Assembly: GCA_023419055.1 (NCBI GenBank)
Contig: JAEZYO010000688.1
Location: 1-51,272 of the forward strand
DNA: 51,272 nucleotides
Origin: Pseudomonadota bacterium
Lineage (GTDB): Bacteria > Myxococcota > Polyangia > Polyangiales > Polyangiaceae
Reading direction: 5' to 3'
Shown: in pieces, positions 8,046 to 16,416 of the stretch
How the letters are laid out: each line of letters opens with the position of its first letter
How positions within the stretch are numbered: the first letter of the stretch is position 1
Notes under the pieces: model-generated
Databases searched by the model: none
The model's input: the letters and a program-made list of their open reading frames with translations, nothing else
Told to the model about the DNA's origin: nothing
Position numbers and translations under genes: made by a program

Positions 8046-9406
8046 TGTCGCGCGTGGTCTTACTCGTAGAACCGGACGTCGATCGCCTGGGCGCGCTCGC
8101 CTCGAAGCTGCGCTCGCGAGGGCTCGAGGTCGCGATCGCGGACAGCCTGGAGGGCGCCGCCGAGCGCTCGCGCGCGGCGCGGCCGGAGGTGCTCCTGATC
8201 GCGCAGGAGCTCGAGGACGAATCGCTCGAGGGCCGCTTGAAGCGGCTCGGCGCGCTGAGCCTGATGCCGCGCTTCACGCTGACGGATCGCGACGGGGAGC
8301 TCTTGCCCCACGAGCTCCCGCGCGCGGACGCCGAGCTCATCGCCAAGCGCGTGTACGCGCTCCCCCCGAAGGCGGCTCCGGTGGTCGGAGAAGGCGGCGA
8401 TTTTCGCGGCGATCTCCAGCAGGTGAGCGTGACGGACCTGCTCCAGCTGCTCAGCATGAACCGGCGGAGCGGCACCCTCAGCGTGACGACGCCGCTCGGC
8501 GCCGGCGAGCTCCGGCTCGCCGAGGGCGAGGTCATCGACGCCGTGTACCGGCGCGTGGACGGCGAGAAGGCGCTGTTCCGGCTGCTCACCGAGAACGAGG
8601 GCACCTTCGCGTTCGCGGGCGGATCGCAGCAAGCGCTCCGGCGCATCGAGCGACCGACGCACATGCTGCTGATGGAAGGGTTGCGGCAGGCGGACGAGGG
8701 CAAGAGCCTGCGCGCCTCGCTCGCGCTCGAAGATCAGTCCTTGCTCGCCATCGGGGCGCCCGCCGGCGACGCGCCGGAGCTCGAGCAGCGCGTCGCACTG
8801 ACCCTCGCGACGCCGCGCACGCTGCCGCAGCTGCTCGACGAGGTTGCGGCTCCGGATCTCGAGATTTTGCAGGCGCTCGACCAGCTCCTGAAGAGCAACG
8901 TCGTGCGCAGCCTGGCCGCCGGCGCGGCCCGCGTGGAGCTCGCGGATTCGGAGCGAATGAGCGTGCTCGCCGCGCTCGCGAAGCGGGTGGCGCGCGCCGG
9001 GTTCGACGGCCCGACGCGCATCGGCATCGCGGGCTCGCAGCATCGGCTGACGAGCTTGCTCGCCGCGCTCGGGAGCCTCGTGGAGGCGAGCGTCGCGAGC
9101 GACGTGCCGGCGGCGCCCGTCCCGCACGCGCTCGCGAAGCTCAAGCTCGGTGAAGGCGTGGACCTCGAGATCGTCGGCCTCCCCCTGGTCGAAGCGTACG
9201 CGCCGCTCTGGTCGCTGGTCCTGCCGAGCCTCACGTCCGTCGCGCGCATCGAGCTCGAGAACGGCGACTTGCTCGAGAGCTGCGCGGAGCTGGCGGGAGT
9301 GAACGTGATCGACGCCACGACGCTCCTCGGCGACGGCGGGGACAGCGATCCTGCGCAGGTGGCCGGGCTCATCCGCATGGCGCTGGAAAGCGCCGCGGAG
9401 GGCTGA
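8045..9406 (+). CDS. Pseudo-receiver plus DUF4388 (PATAN) protein
   Basis: A 453-residue signalling protein. Residues 1-110 look like a receiver domain (VVLLVEPDVDRL) but the acceptor strand reads VLLIAQELED with no clear phosphorylatable Asp. Residues about 120-215 are a DUF4388/PATAN domain (FRGDLQQVSVTDLLQLL, SGTLSVTTPLGAGELRLAEGE split over its strands), a module common in myxobacterial regulators. The C-terminal 230 residues include a possible small-GTPase-like alternation of strands and helices but no P-loop. The ATG overlaps the previous stop (TGATG), so the two are coupled. Function unknown. Confidence 0.72.
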   Translation: MSRVVLLVEPDVDRLGALASKLRSRGLEVAIADSLEGAAERSRAARPEVLLIAQELEDESLEGRLKRLGALSLMPRFTLTDRDGELLPHELPRADAELIAKRVYALPPKAAPVVGEGGDFRGDLQQVSVTDLLQLLSMNRRSGTLSVTTPLGAGELRLAEGEVIDAVYRRVDGEKALFRLLTENEGTFAFAGGSQQALRRIERPTHMLLMEGLRQADEGKSLRASLALEDQSLLAIGAPAGDAPELEQRVALTLATPRTLPQLLDEVAAPDLEILQALDQLLKSNVVRSLAAGAARVELADSERMSVLAALAKRVARAGFDGPTRIGIAGSQHRLTSLLAALGSLVEASVASDVPAAPVPHALAKLKLGEGVDLEIVGLPLVEAYAPLWSLVLPSLTSVARIELENGDLLESCAELAGVNVIDATTLLGDGGDSDPAQVAGLIRMALESAAEG

Positions 9407-9410
9407 AATC

Positions 9411-10478
9411 GTGGCCGCGCGCGTGGGGCTCATCCCTGGGGACGGCATCGGTCCCGAGGTGATCGGGGTCGCCGAGCGCGCTCTCGAGTGGTTTCGTACC
9501 GAGCGCCGACTCTCGATCGAGCTCGAGCGCTTCGATCTCGGAGCCGAACGCTATCTGCGCACTGGAGAAGGGCTCCCTATCGAGGTGCGTGATCGCATCG
9601 GACGGACCTGCCGCGCGGTCCTGCTCGGCGCGATCGGTGACCCGCGCGTGCCCGGATCCGAGCACGCGAAGGAGATCGTGCTCGGCCTCCGCCAGCATTT
9701 CGATCTCTTCGCCAACGTTCGGCCCGTGCGCGCGCTCGCCGACCAGCTCGTTCCGCTCAAGGGGAAGCGAGCGGCCGACGTCGACTTCGTCGTCGTGCGG
9801 GAGAACACCGAGGGCGCCTACGTGGGCGTGGGAGGCCAGCTGCGGCGCGGAACGCCGCACGAGGTCGCGATCGACGAGGACCTCAGCACGCGCTTCGGGG
9901 TCGAGCGCGTGGTGCGGGCGGCCTTCGAAATCGCGCGCCGCGACGGACGGTCGCGCGTTCACCTCGCCGACAAATCCAACGCGCTCCGGAACGGTCAGGA
10001 GCTCTGGCGACGCACGTTCCACGAGGTGGCCACGAGCTATCCCGACATCGAGCCCATCGCCGAGTACGTGGACGCCCTCTGTTATCGCCTGGTGCTCGAT
10101 CCGGCGCGCTATCAGGTGATCGTGACCAACAACCTCTTCGGGGACATCGTGTCCGACCTGGCGGCGGCGCTTCAGGGCGGTCTCGGCATGGCGCCGAGCG
10201 CGAACGTCCACTTCGGAGTCGAAGACCGGCTCGCCCTGTTCGAGCCCGTGCACGGCTCCGCGCCGGAGCTCGCGGGGCGCGACACGGCGAACCCGTTCGG
10301 CGCTCTCCTCTCGACGGCGCTCCTGCTGCGCGAGCTCGGGCACGCGGGCGCCGGAGTGGAGCTCGAGGGCGCGGTGACTCGGGCGCTCGCGAAGGGGCGC
10401 TGCACGGCGGACGTCGGTGGCACGCTCGGCACGGCGGACACCGGGGCCGCGGTTCTGGACGAGCTCGCTCGTTCGTAG
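9411..10478 (+). CDS. leuB: LeuB-type isopropylmalate/isocitrate dehydrogenase family enzyme
   Basis: NAD(P)-dependent oxidative decarboxylase of a beta-hydroxy acid, most likely 3-isopropylmalate in leucine synthesis. Evidence over 355 residues: GLIPGDGIGPEV start, LRQHFDLFANVRP arginines, VVRENTEGAY, the catalytic Lys in ADKSNAL, and the family signature NNLFGDIVSD with GGLGMAPSAN. ENTEG rather than ELTGG leaves room for homoisocitrate or tartrate dehydrogenase, so the substrate is less certain than the family. GTG start four bases after the previous stop. No leuA, leuC or leuD lies in this window. Confidence 0.8.
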   Translation: MAARVGLIPGDGIGPEVIGVAERALEWFRTERRLSIELERFDLGAERYLRTGEGLPIEVRDRIGRTCRAVLLGAIGDPRVPGSEHAKEIVLGLRQHFDLFANVRPVRALADQLVPLKGKRAADVDFVVVRENTEGAYVGVGGQLRRGTPHEVAIDEDLSTRFGVERVVRAAFEIARRDGRSRVHLADKSNALRNGQELWRRTFHEVATSYPDIEPIAEYVDALCYRLVLDPARYQVIVTNNLFGDIVSDLAAALQGGLGMAPSANVHFGVEDRLALFEPVHGSAPELAGRDTANPFGALLSTALLLRELGHAGAGVELEGAVTRALAKGRCTADVGGTLGTADTGAAVLDELARS

Positions 10479-10536
10479 GTCGCCCGGCCGAGCCAAAAAT
10501 TTCGCGGATTTGGGTGCCCCGTGCTACGGCCGGCCC

Positions 10537-13500
10537 ATGAGCGGAGCTGCGACACCTCGCGGCGAAGAGCCAGGTCGCCTGAGCGGGGCCCGGGGCGAGT
10601 TCGTGAGCAGCTTGCCCCGTCGCCTGGAGCTTCTGCGGACCTCGCTCGACGCCCTCGAGCAGTCACCGGCCGACAGCGAGCGCCTGAACGGCCTGCTGCG
10701 GCGCATCCACGCCCTCGGGTCCTCGGCACGGGTCCTGGGCTTCGCGAGCGTCGCCGAGGCCCTCTCGGAGGCGGAGAAGGGCCTGCGCGGGGCCCTTTCC
10801 GGGGGACGTCCGCTTCCGCTGGCGGATGTCGCCCGCGCGTTCGACCTGTTGCCTTCGCTTTTGTCCGGTGGGCAGGCCGAGGGCGGGGGCGAGCGCCAGG
10901 CCTTCCCGAGCAGCGTGCTCGTCTTCGGACCGCAGGGGGTAGCTGACGCCATCGCCGAGGGCGACGGGGTGAGCGTCGAGTGCGAGCGCACCGAAGACGC
11001 GACCCGAGCGCGCGAGCTTGCCCGGATCATCGGCCCGGACGTCGCCGTGATCGACGCGGATCGGCGTGGAGCGCGCGAGCTCGTCGAGCTCTTCGTGAAC
11101 GACCCCTTGATCGAGCCGGTGCCCGTGCTCGTCGTGGGCACGTTCGCGACGCCCGAAGCCGCGGCGCCTTTCGTCGAGCTCGGCGCGGCGCGCGTGCTCC
11201 CGAAGCCGGTGAGTCCGGAAGCGCTGCGCAAGGGAGTGGACGAATTGCGACAGCTCGCCACCCGGCCGCGCTCGGTGCGAGCGCCGCTCGGTGAGCTCAC
11301 CGTCGCCGCCCTCTCGGAGCGCATGGCGGACGAGTTCCGGCGAGGTCTGGTCGAGGCGGCCGAGGGGGGCTCGATGAGCTTTCCGGTCGCGTTCGGCGAG
11401 GGCGCCGACGTCATGGCGGCGGTCTGGGGTGCGGTCGCCCGCGTACGCGAGCTCGTCACATTGCGCTCGCAAGGGGCCGTTCGCTTTCAGCCGATTGGCC
11501 CCGAAGGCGCCGTCCCGCTCGCCCCCTGGAGCGGCGAGGAGCGGCGCGCCGGGGAACGGCTGCCCAAGGTGGCGCGCGGCGCCGACGGCGTGTCGATCCA
11601 CGGCCGGCGCGTCGTGGTGGCCGACGACGACCCGGCCGTAGTCTGGTTCATGACCAGCCTGCTGAAGGCGGTCGGCGCCGAGGTGGTCGAGGCGCACGAC
11701 GGGCGGCGGGCGCTCGAGATCACGCGTGAGATCTGGCCCGACGTCGTGATCAGCGACGTCCTGATGCCGGAGCTCGACGGCTTTTCGCTCTGCCACGAGA
11801 TCAAGCGCGATGTCGCGGTGCGCGATACGCCCGTGATCCTGCTCTCGTGGAAGGAAGACCTGCTGCAGCGCCTGCGCGAGCTCGGCGCGGACGCGGACGG
11901 CTACTTGCGCAAGGAAGCGGCGGCCTCTGCCGGCGTGGAGCGGGTGCGCGAGGTTCTTCGTCCGCGCGCGCGCGTCGAGCAGCGCATCGAAGCGGGCGGG
12001 GAGGTACGCGGGCGCCTGGACGGGCTCACGCCGCGCCTGCTGCTCGAGCTCGTCTGCAAGCACAGGAAGGATGCGCGGATCTCGGTGCGCGACGCGGTGT
12101 ACCTCTGGGAGCTCTCCCTGCGCGATGGGCGGCTGCTCAGCATCACCCGCAGCTCGGCACAGGGCGACTTCGCGCGCGGCCCCAAGGTGCTGCCGGGCCT
12201 GCTCGGCGTGACGGCGGGGCGCTTCGTGGTCGAGCCGGATTCGACGCCGACGCGCGCCGAGTTCGAGGGCGATCTGCGCTCCATCGTGGATGAGCCGATC
12301 GAGCGCGCGCGCGCGGCGCTCAAGGCGGTCGCCGCCGACGCGCTGGTGCGCATCAAGGGGCTCACCTTCGAGCGCGAGGCGTTCGATCCCTACCTCGCCT
12401 GCACTCCCGAACCTGCGCTCGGGCTCTTGCGCCGCCTGTTCGCCGCCGCGGCGCCGCGCGAGCTCGTGCTCGGGGGGCAGGCGGATCCGCGCCTGCTCGA
12501 GAACGTGCTGAGCGATCTCGCGCGCCGCGGCGTGATCGTCGGCGTGGAGCGCGATTCGTCGGCGAGCCTGGTTCCTCCCGCGCCCGCCGCTGAGGCAGCC
12601 CCCGCTTTCGCGCCGAAGACCGCTGCTCCGCCCGCCGACGAGGCCGAGCTCGACTGGGACGACGAGCTCTCGGAGGACGACGTGGCGTCGGCGGCGCGCT
12701 CGCGGCGCTCGGTCTCGCCGGGGAAGAAGTCCGAGCCACCTTCGCCTGCTCCCGAGCCTACCGCGCCTGTTCCCGAGCCTTCTCCTGCGCTCGGGAAGTC
12801 CGAGCCGGTGCCGGTGGTCCCCCACACGCTGACCGTCACGGGGAGCCCGGGGATGCCGCTCGACCCGGAGCCCACCCCGGCCGTGGATTGGACCAGCGGG
12901 CCCCTGTTTGCATTCGGCGGGAACGAGCCCGGGACCGCGCGCGGACTGGGCTCTTTGCCCGTCGTGCAAAAGCGGGACGAAGCGAAGCCAGCGCCTTCTC
13001 CCGCGCCGGTTGCCGCTTCTCCGAAGCCGAGCCCCGTTGCTCCGCCGGAGCCGACTCCGAGCCCCGGGAGCGGCGAAGGGGCCGACCTCGCCAATCTCAT
13101 GGGTCTCACCGCGACGCCCGCGCCCGCGAAGGCAACGCCCTCCCCCGCGCCTGCACCCACGGCGGTCGTGGCTTCGCCCGCCCCTGCGCCTGCGGTTGCT
13201 CCCGCGGGTTCGCCCCCGCCCGCAGCGACTACGGCGTCACCGCTGCCTTCGCCGAGCGCACCCAAGCCGGAGCCGGTAGAGCCGGTAGCGCCCGCGTCAC
13301 AGCCGCTCGCGGAGGCCGTGGAGTCGCGCGCGCACTCGCCGTTCTCGGAGCCGCCTCCCGTGCCGAGCGCTCCCTTGACGACCGACACGCTCCTCGCCGC
13401 GCTCACGCCCGCGCCCGAGCCGAGCGCGCTGCCGTCGGAACCTCCGCCTTCCTCGGCGGTTCGCGCCGGCGAAAAGGAGCTCATCGACAGCAGTGACGTG

Positions 13501-14091
13501 ACGAGTCTGCCGCCCTCGGAGCCGCCTCCCGCGGCGGAGGAGGAGCTGGAACCTTCGCCAGCGCCGAAGAAGGTGGCGCCAAAGAAGACCGCGCCGAAGA
13601 AGACCCAAGCCAAGCGCGACCGCGAAGCGGAGGAAGCGAGCGATCGCGAGAAGAAGCAGCCCGAAGCCGGGGGCGCCGCTCGCGCGCTGATCGGCGCGGG
13701 GCTCTCGTTCGTGGCGGTCTTCCTGCTCGTGAAATTCGTCGTCCTGAAGCCCGCGGCCGACGTCGCTCCGCCCGCGGCGGTGAGCGTCGCGGCTCCCGTG
13801 CCTCCCCCGAAGCCGTCGGCCGAGGCGCCCCATGTCGAGACGCTGCCGGTGCCCGCCGGGCTCGAGGTGCCCGCGGGATCGGGGATCCTCGAGGTGGCCG
13901 TGCCGGGCCCCGAGGTGCTCTACGTCGACGGCTCGTTCAACGGTCGCGGGCCGACGCGGCGCATCACGCTCGCGCCGGGCAAGCACGAGCTTGCCATCGG
14001 CGAAGGGCCGGACGCGAAGCGGGTCGAGATCGAGATTGCCGCTGGGAGCCGGACGCGAGTGTCGCTATCGGGTTCCCAGCAGGCGAAATGA
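10537..14091 (+). CDS. Giant hybrid regulator: Hpt-like, pseudo-receiver, receiver, PATAN-like, TM, PEGA-like
   Basis: A 1184-residue protein. Residues 15-110 resemble an Hpt domain (RRIHALGSSARVLGF, candidate His58). Residues 125-235 form a receiver-like domain without a convincing acceptor. Residues about 355-470 are a proper receiver (VVVADDDPA, acceptor Asp407 in DVVISDVLMPELDG). A PATAN-like region follows (GRLDGLTPRLLLELV). Residues 690-1030 are a Pro/Ala/Ser-rich linker, then a Lys-rich stretch and a single transmembrane helix near 1050-1070. The end is a short PEGA-like beta domain (VLYVDGSFNGRGPTRRITL), probably outside the membrane. The start at 10537 excludes an upstream extension into leuB. 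Its stop overlaps the next ATG (ATGA). Tail and Hpt calls are tentative. Confidence 0.75.
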   Translation: MSGAATPRGEEPGRLSGARGEFVSSLPRRLELLRTSLDALEQSPADSERLNGLLRRIHALGSSARVLGFASVAEALSEAEKGLRGALSGGRPLPLADVARAFDLLPSLLSGGQAEGGGERQAFPSSVLVFGPQGVADAIAEGDGVSVECERTEDATRARELARIIGPDVAVIDADRRGARELVELFVNDPLIEPVPVLVVGTFATPEAAAPFVELGAARVLPKPVSPEALRKGVDELRQLATRPRSVRAPLGELTVAALSERMADEFRRGLVEAAEGGSMSFPVAFGEGADVMAAVWGAVARVRELVTLRSQGAVRFQPIGPEGAVPLAPWSGEERRAGERLPKVARGADGVSIHGRRVVVADDDPAVVWFMTSLLKAVGAEVVEAHDGRRALEITREIWPDVVISDVLMPELDGFSLCHEIKRDVAVRDTPVILLSWKEDLLQRLRELGADADGYLRKEAAASAGVERVREVLRPRARVEQRIEAGGEVRGRLDGLTPRLLLELVCKHRKDARISVRDAVYLWELSLRDGRLLSITRSSAQGDFARGPKVLPGLLGVTAGRFVVEPDSTPTRAEFEGDLRSIVDEPIERARAALKAVAADALVRIKGLTFEREAFDPYLACTPEPALGLLRRLFAAAAPRELVLGGQADPRLLENVLSDLARRGVIVGVERDSSASLVPPAPAAEAAPAFAPKTAAPPADEAELDWDDELSEDDVASAARSRRSVSPGKKSEPPSPAPEPTAPVPEPSPALGKSEPVPVVPHTLTVTGSPGMPLDPEPTPAVDWTSGPLFAFGGNEPGTARGLGSLPVVQKRDEAKPAPSPAPVAASPKPSPVAPPEPTPSPGSGEGADLANLMGLTATPAPAKATPSPAPAPTAVVASPAPAPAVAPAGSPPPAATTASPLPSPSAPKPEPVEPVAPASQPLAEAVESRAHSPFSEPPPVPSAPLTTDTLLAALTPAPEPSALPSEPPPSSAVRAGEKELIDSSDVTSLPPSEPPPAAEEELEPSPAPKKVAPKKTAPKKTQAKRDREAEEASDREKKQPEAGGAARALIGAGLSFVAVFLLVKFVVLKPAADVAPPAAVSVAAPVPPPKPSAEAPHVETLPVPAGLEVPAGSGILEVAVPGPEVLYVDGSFNGRGPTRRITLAPGKHELAIGEGPDAKRVEIEIAAGSRTRVSLSGSQQAK

Positions 14092-16409
14092 AGCCCTCCC
14101 GTCTGGTGTGCGCCGCCGCGCTGCTCGCGGCTTGCTCGAAACAGAGCGACGAAGCTCCGCGCGCGAGCGCGCGTGACGACGCCCCCGCGAGCTCGGTCGA
14201 GGCGCGCGCCGGCAAGGAGCCGGTCGAGGCGCCGCCGGAGTCCGAGCTCAGCGAGCGAGGGGACCGCTACGATCTCGTCAGGCACGCCGCCACGTGTGAA
14301 GCGCGTCACCGCGGGCAGTTGCTCGACTTCGGTACGCAGGCCGCGCCCATCTGGCAAGGCTTTCAGGCGCAGCCGCTCGACGAGGTTCAGAACGTCACCC
14401 GCGACGGCGCCACGCTGTTCCGCCCCGTGGAGCGGCAGCTCGCGTACGATTTCTGGCTCGAGGAGGCGACGCCGACGCTCGACATCAGCGTGCGGGCGCG
14501 CGGCCTCACGGCGAAGTGGCTCTACGTCGACGTGGACGGCAAGCGCGCCGGGTCGATCCGTCTGAACGACGAGGAGCTCAAGGTGGTCGGGCTCCCGCCG
14601 GTGACGGGACCCTTCGCGCCCGGCCGCCACCGATTGACGCTGCGCTTTCCCCGCGGCCCGCGCGGAAGCAAGGCGCCCGTCGCCGAGCTCGATTGGGTGC
14701 GCCTCGGAGGGCGCGACACGCCGGCCTCGAGCTACGCGGCGCCGACGCTGTCCGACGTGGTGAGTGACGTCGCGCTCGGGAACGCGCCGCGCCGGTCGTT
14801 CGTGCTCCGCGCCAACAGCACGCTGCGCTGCTACTTGCGCCCCGCTCCGGACGCTCGGCTCAAGCTCTCGCTCGGGTTTTGGGGCGCGGGCAACGGGGTC
14901 GCCTCGGTGCGCGTGGTACGCGACGGGCAGCCTCCGGTGGCGCTCACGACGCGCAAGCTAGTAGGCGGCGACGGCGCGGCGTGGACGCCGATCGAGCTCG
15001 ATCTCGGCGCCTACGCGACGGACGTCGTCGGGCTCGAGCTCTCGGCGCTCGAGGCCACGCGCGGTGGACGGGTCGCCTTCGGGGACCCCGTCATCGAGCG
15101 AAAGAAGGCGGAGCCCGAGCCGATGCCACTCGCGAACACCGTCGTCCTCGTCGTGCTCTCGTCGGTGAATCGGGCGAATTTGCCGCCTTGGGGACCCACC
15201 GGGCAGCTCGCGGCCTTCGGCGATCTGGCGCGACACGGGGTCGCCTTCTCGCGCTATCGCGCGCCGTCCACGGTGGCGGCGAGCGTGCTCGCGACCCTGC
15301 TCACCGGCCACTTGCCACGCGAGCACCGGCTGGAAGAGCCAGCCGACAGGCTCCCGCCTGCGCTGCGAGGCGTTCAGCGCATCGTCAAGGAAGCGAGCGG
15401 TCGCGCTGCGATGTTCACGTCGGTCCCGACGAGTTTCCCGCCCTTCGGCTTCGACGAGAACTGGGACGTCTACGAGAGCTATTCGCCGGTGCGAGACATC
15501 GGCGTCAGCGAGCCTTTCGTGCGCGCGGCGCGCTGGCTCGACCGCGAGCTCGAGGAGAACGCACCCGGGAAGCGCTTCGTCGTGATCCACGCGCGCGGCG
15601 GTCACCCGCCGTGGGACGTTTCCCGCGAGGAGGCGCTCCAGCTCAAGCCCCCGGAATACTCGGGCGCCATCGACCCGCGCCGAGCCGGCATCGTGATCGG
15701 CGCGCTCCGCACGAAGACCCGGCGAAACGTCAAGCGCCTGACCGACGACGACTGGGTTCGGCTCGCCGCGCTCGAGCAGGCGTCGCTCGCGAAGCAAGAC
15801 GAAGGGCTCGCGCGGCTCTTCGCCGTGCTCCGGAACAGGAAGGCCTGGGATTCGTCCTTGATCATGGTCGTGGGCGACGTGGCCTCGCCCGCACAACCGG
15901 ACCTGCCCTTCGACCCGAGCGGGCCTCTCGGCGAGGATCGATTGGCCGCGCCGCTGCTCGTGAAGTTTCCCGGCGACGCGCTCGGTGGACAAGAGGTGCA
16001 CCAACCGAGCAACGCGCCGGATCTCACGCTCAGCGTGCTGAACGCGTTCGGGCTGCGAGCGCCGGAGAACGTCGAAGGCATCGACCTCTTCCGTCGCGCG
16101 CGCGGGCGAGCCGAGCTCACCGGCACCGCTCAGGTGGCGACCTTGCCGGGCCGCTACGCGACCCGGCTCGGGCCCTGGCTCTTGCGCGGCGCCCTCGGGC
16201 AGGTGCCGACGCTCTGCGCGCTGGACGTCGATCCTGCGTGCTCGAGCGACGTCTTCGATCAGCAGACGATCGCGGCGCGGGCGGTCTTTTTGGCCACTTA
16301 TTCCGCGGAAACGCAGGCTGCGGCGTCGCACCTCGTCGCCAAGACGCCGGCCACGCTGGACAAGGACACGCGGGCAGCGCTCGGCGCGTGGGGCGACCTC
16401 CCGCCCTGA
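14088..16409 (+). CDS. Sulfatase-like lipoprotein, metal site apparently lost
   Basis: A 773-residue lipoprotein (signal MKPSRLVCAAALLAAC, lipobox LAAC). Residues about 30-330 are beta-rich and unassigned. From about residue 350 it follows the sulfatase/alkaline-phosphatase fold: strand NTVVLVVLSS, then a nucleophile-region analogue STVAASVLATLLTG, HARGGHPPWD and a late VVGDVAS strand. In active members the first strand ends in Asp-Asp or Asp-Thr metal ligands, the nucleophile motif carries Cys or Ser in CxPSR, and the late strand ends in DHG. Here these positions read SSVN, STVA and DVA, so hydrolase activity is doubtful. It overlaps the hybrid regulator by 4 bp; stop is seven bases from a convergent gene. 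Confidence 0.72.
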   Translation: MKPSRLVCAAALLAACSKQSDEAPRASARDDAPASSVEARAGKEPVEAPPESELSERGDRYDLVRHAATCEARHRGQLLDFGTQAAPIWQGFQAQPLDEVQNVTRDGATLFRPVERQLAYDFWLEEATPTLDISVRARGLTAKWLYVDVDGKRAGSIRLNDEELKVVGLPPVTGPFAPGRHRLTLRFPRGPRGSKAPVAELDWVRLGGRDTPASSYAAPTLSDVVSDVALGNAPRRSFVLRANSTLRCYLRPAPDARLKLSLGFWGAGNGVASVRVVRDGQPPVALTTRKLVGGDGAAWTPIELDLGAYATDVVGLELSALEATRGGRVAFGDPVIERKKAEPEPMPLANTVVLVVLSSVNRANLPPWGPTGQLAAFGDLARHGVAFSRYRAPSTVAASVLATLLTGHLPREHRLEEPADRLPPALRGVQRIVKEASGRAAMFTSVPTSFPPFGFDENWDVYESYSPVRDIGVSEPFVRAARWLDRELEENAPGKRFVVIHARGGHPPWDVSREEALQLKPPEYSGAIDPRRAGIVIGALRTKTRRNVKRLTDDDWVRLAALEQASLAKQDEGLARLFAVLRNRKAWDSSLIMVVGDVASPAQPDLPFDPSGPLGEDRLAAPLLVKFPGDALGGQEVHQPSNAPDLTLSVLNAFGLRAPENVEGIDLFRRARGRAELTGTAQVATLPGRYATRLGPWLLRGALGQVPTLCALDVDPACSSDVFDQQTIAARAVFLATYSAETQAAASHLVAKTPATLDKDTRAALGAWGDLPP

Positions 16410-16416
16410 ACGAGCT

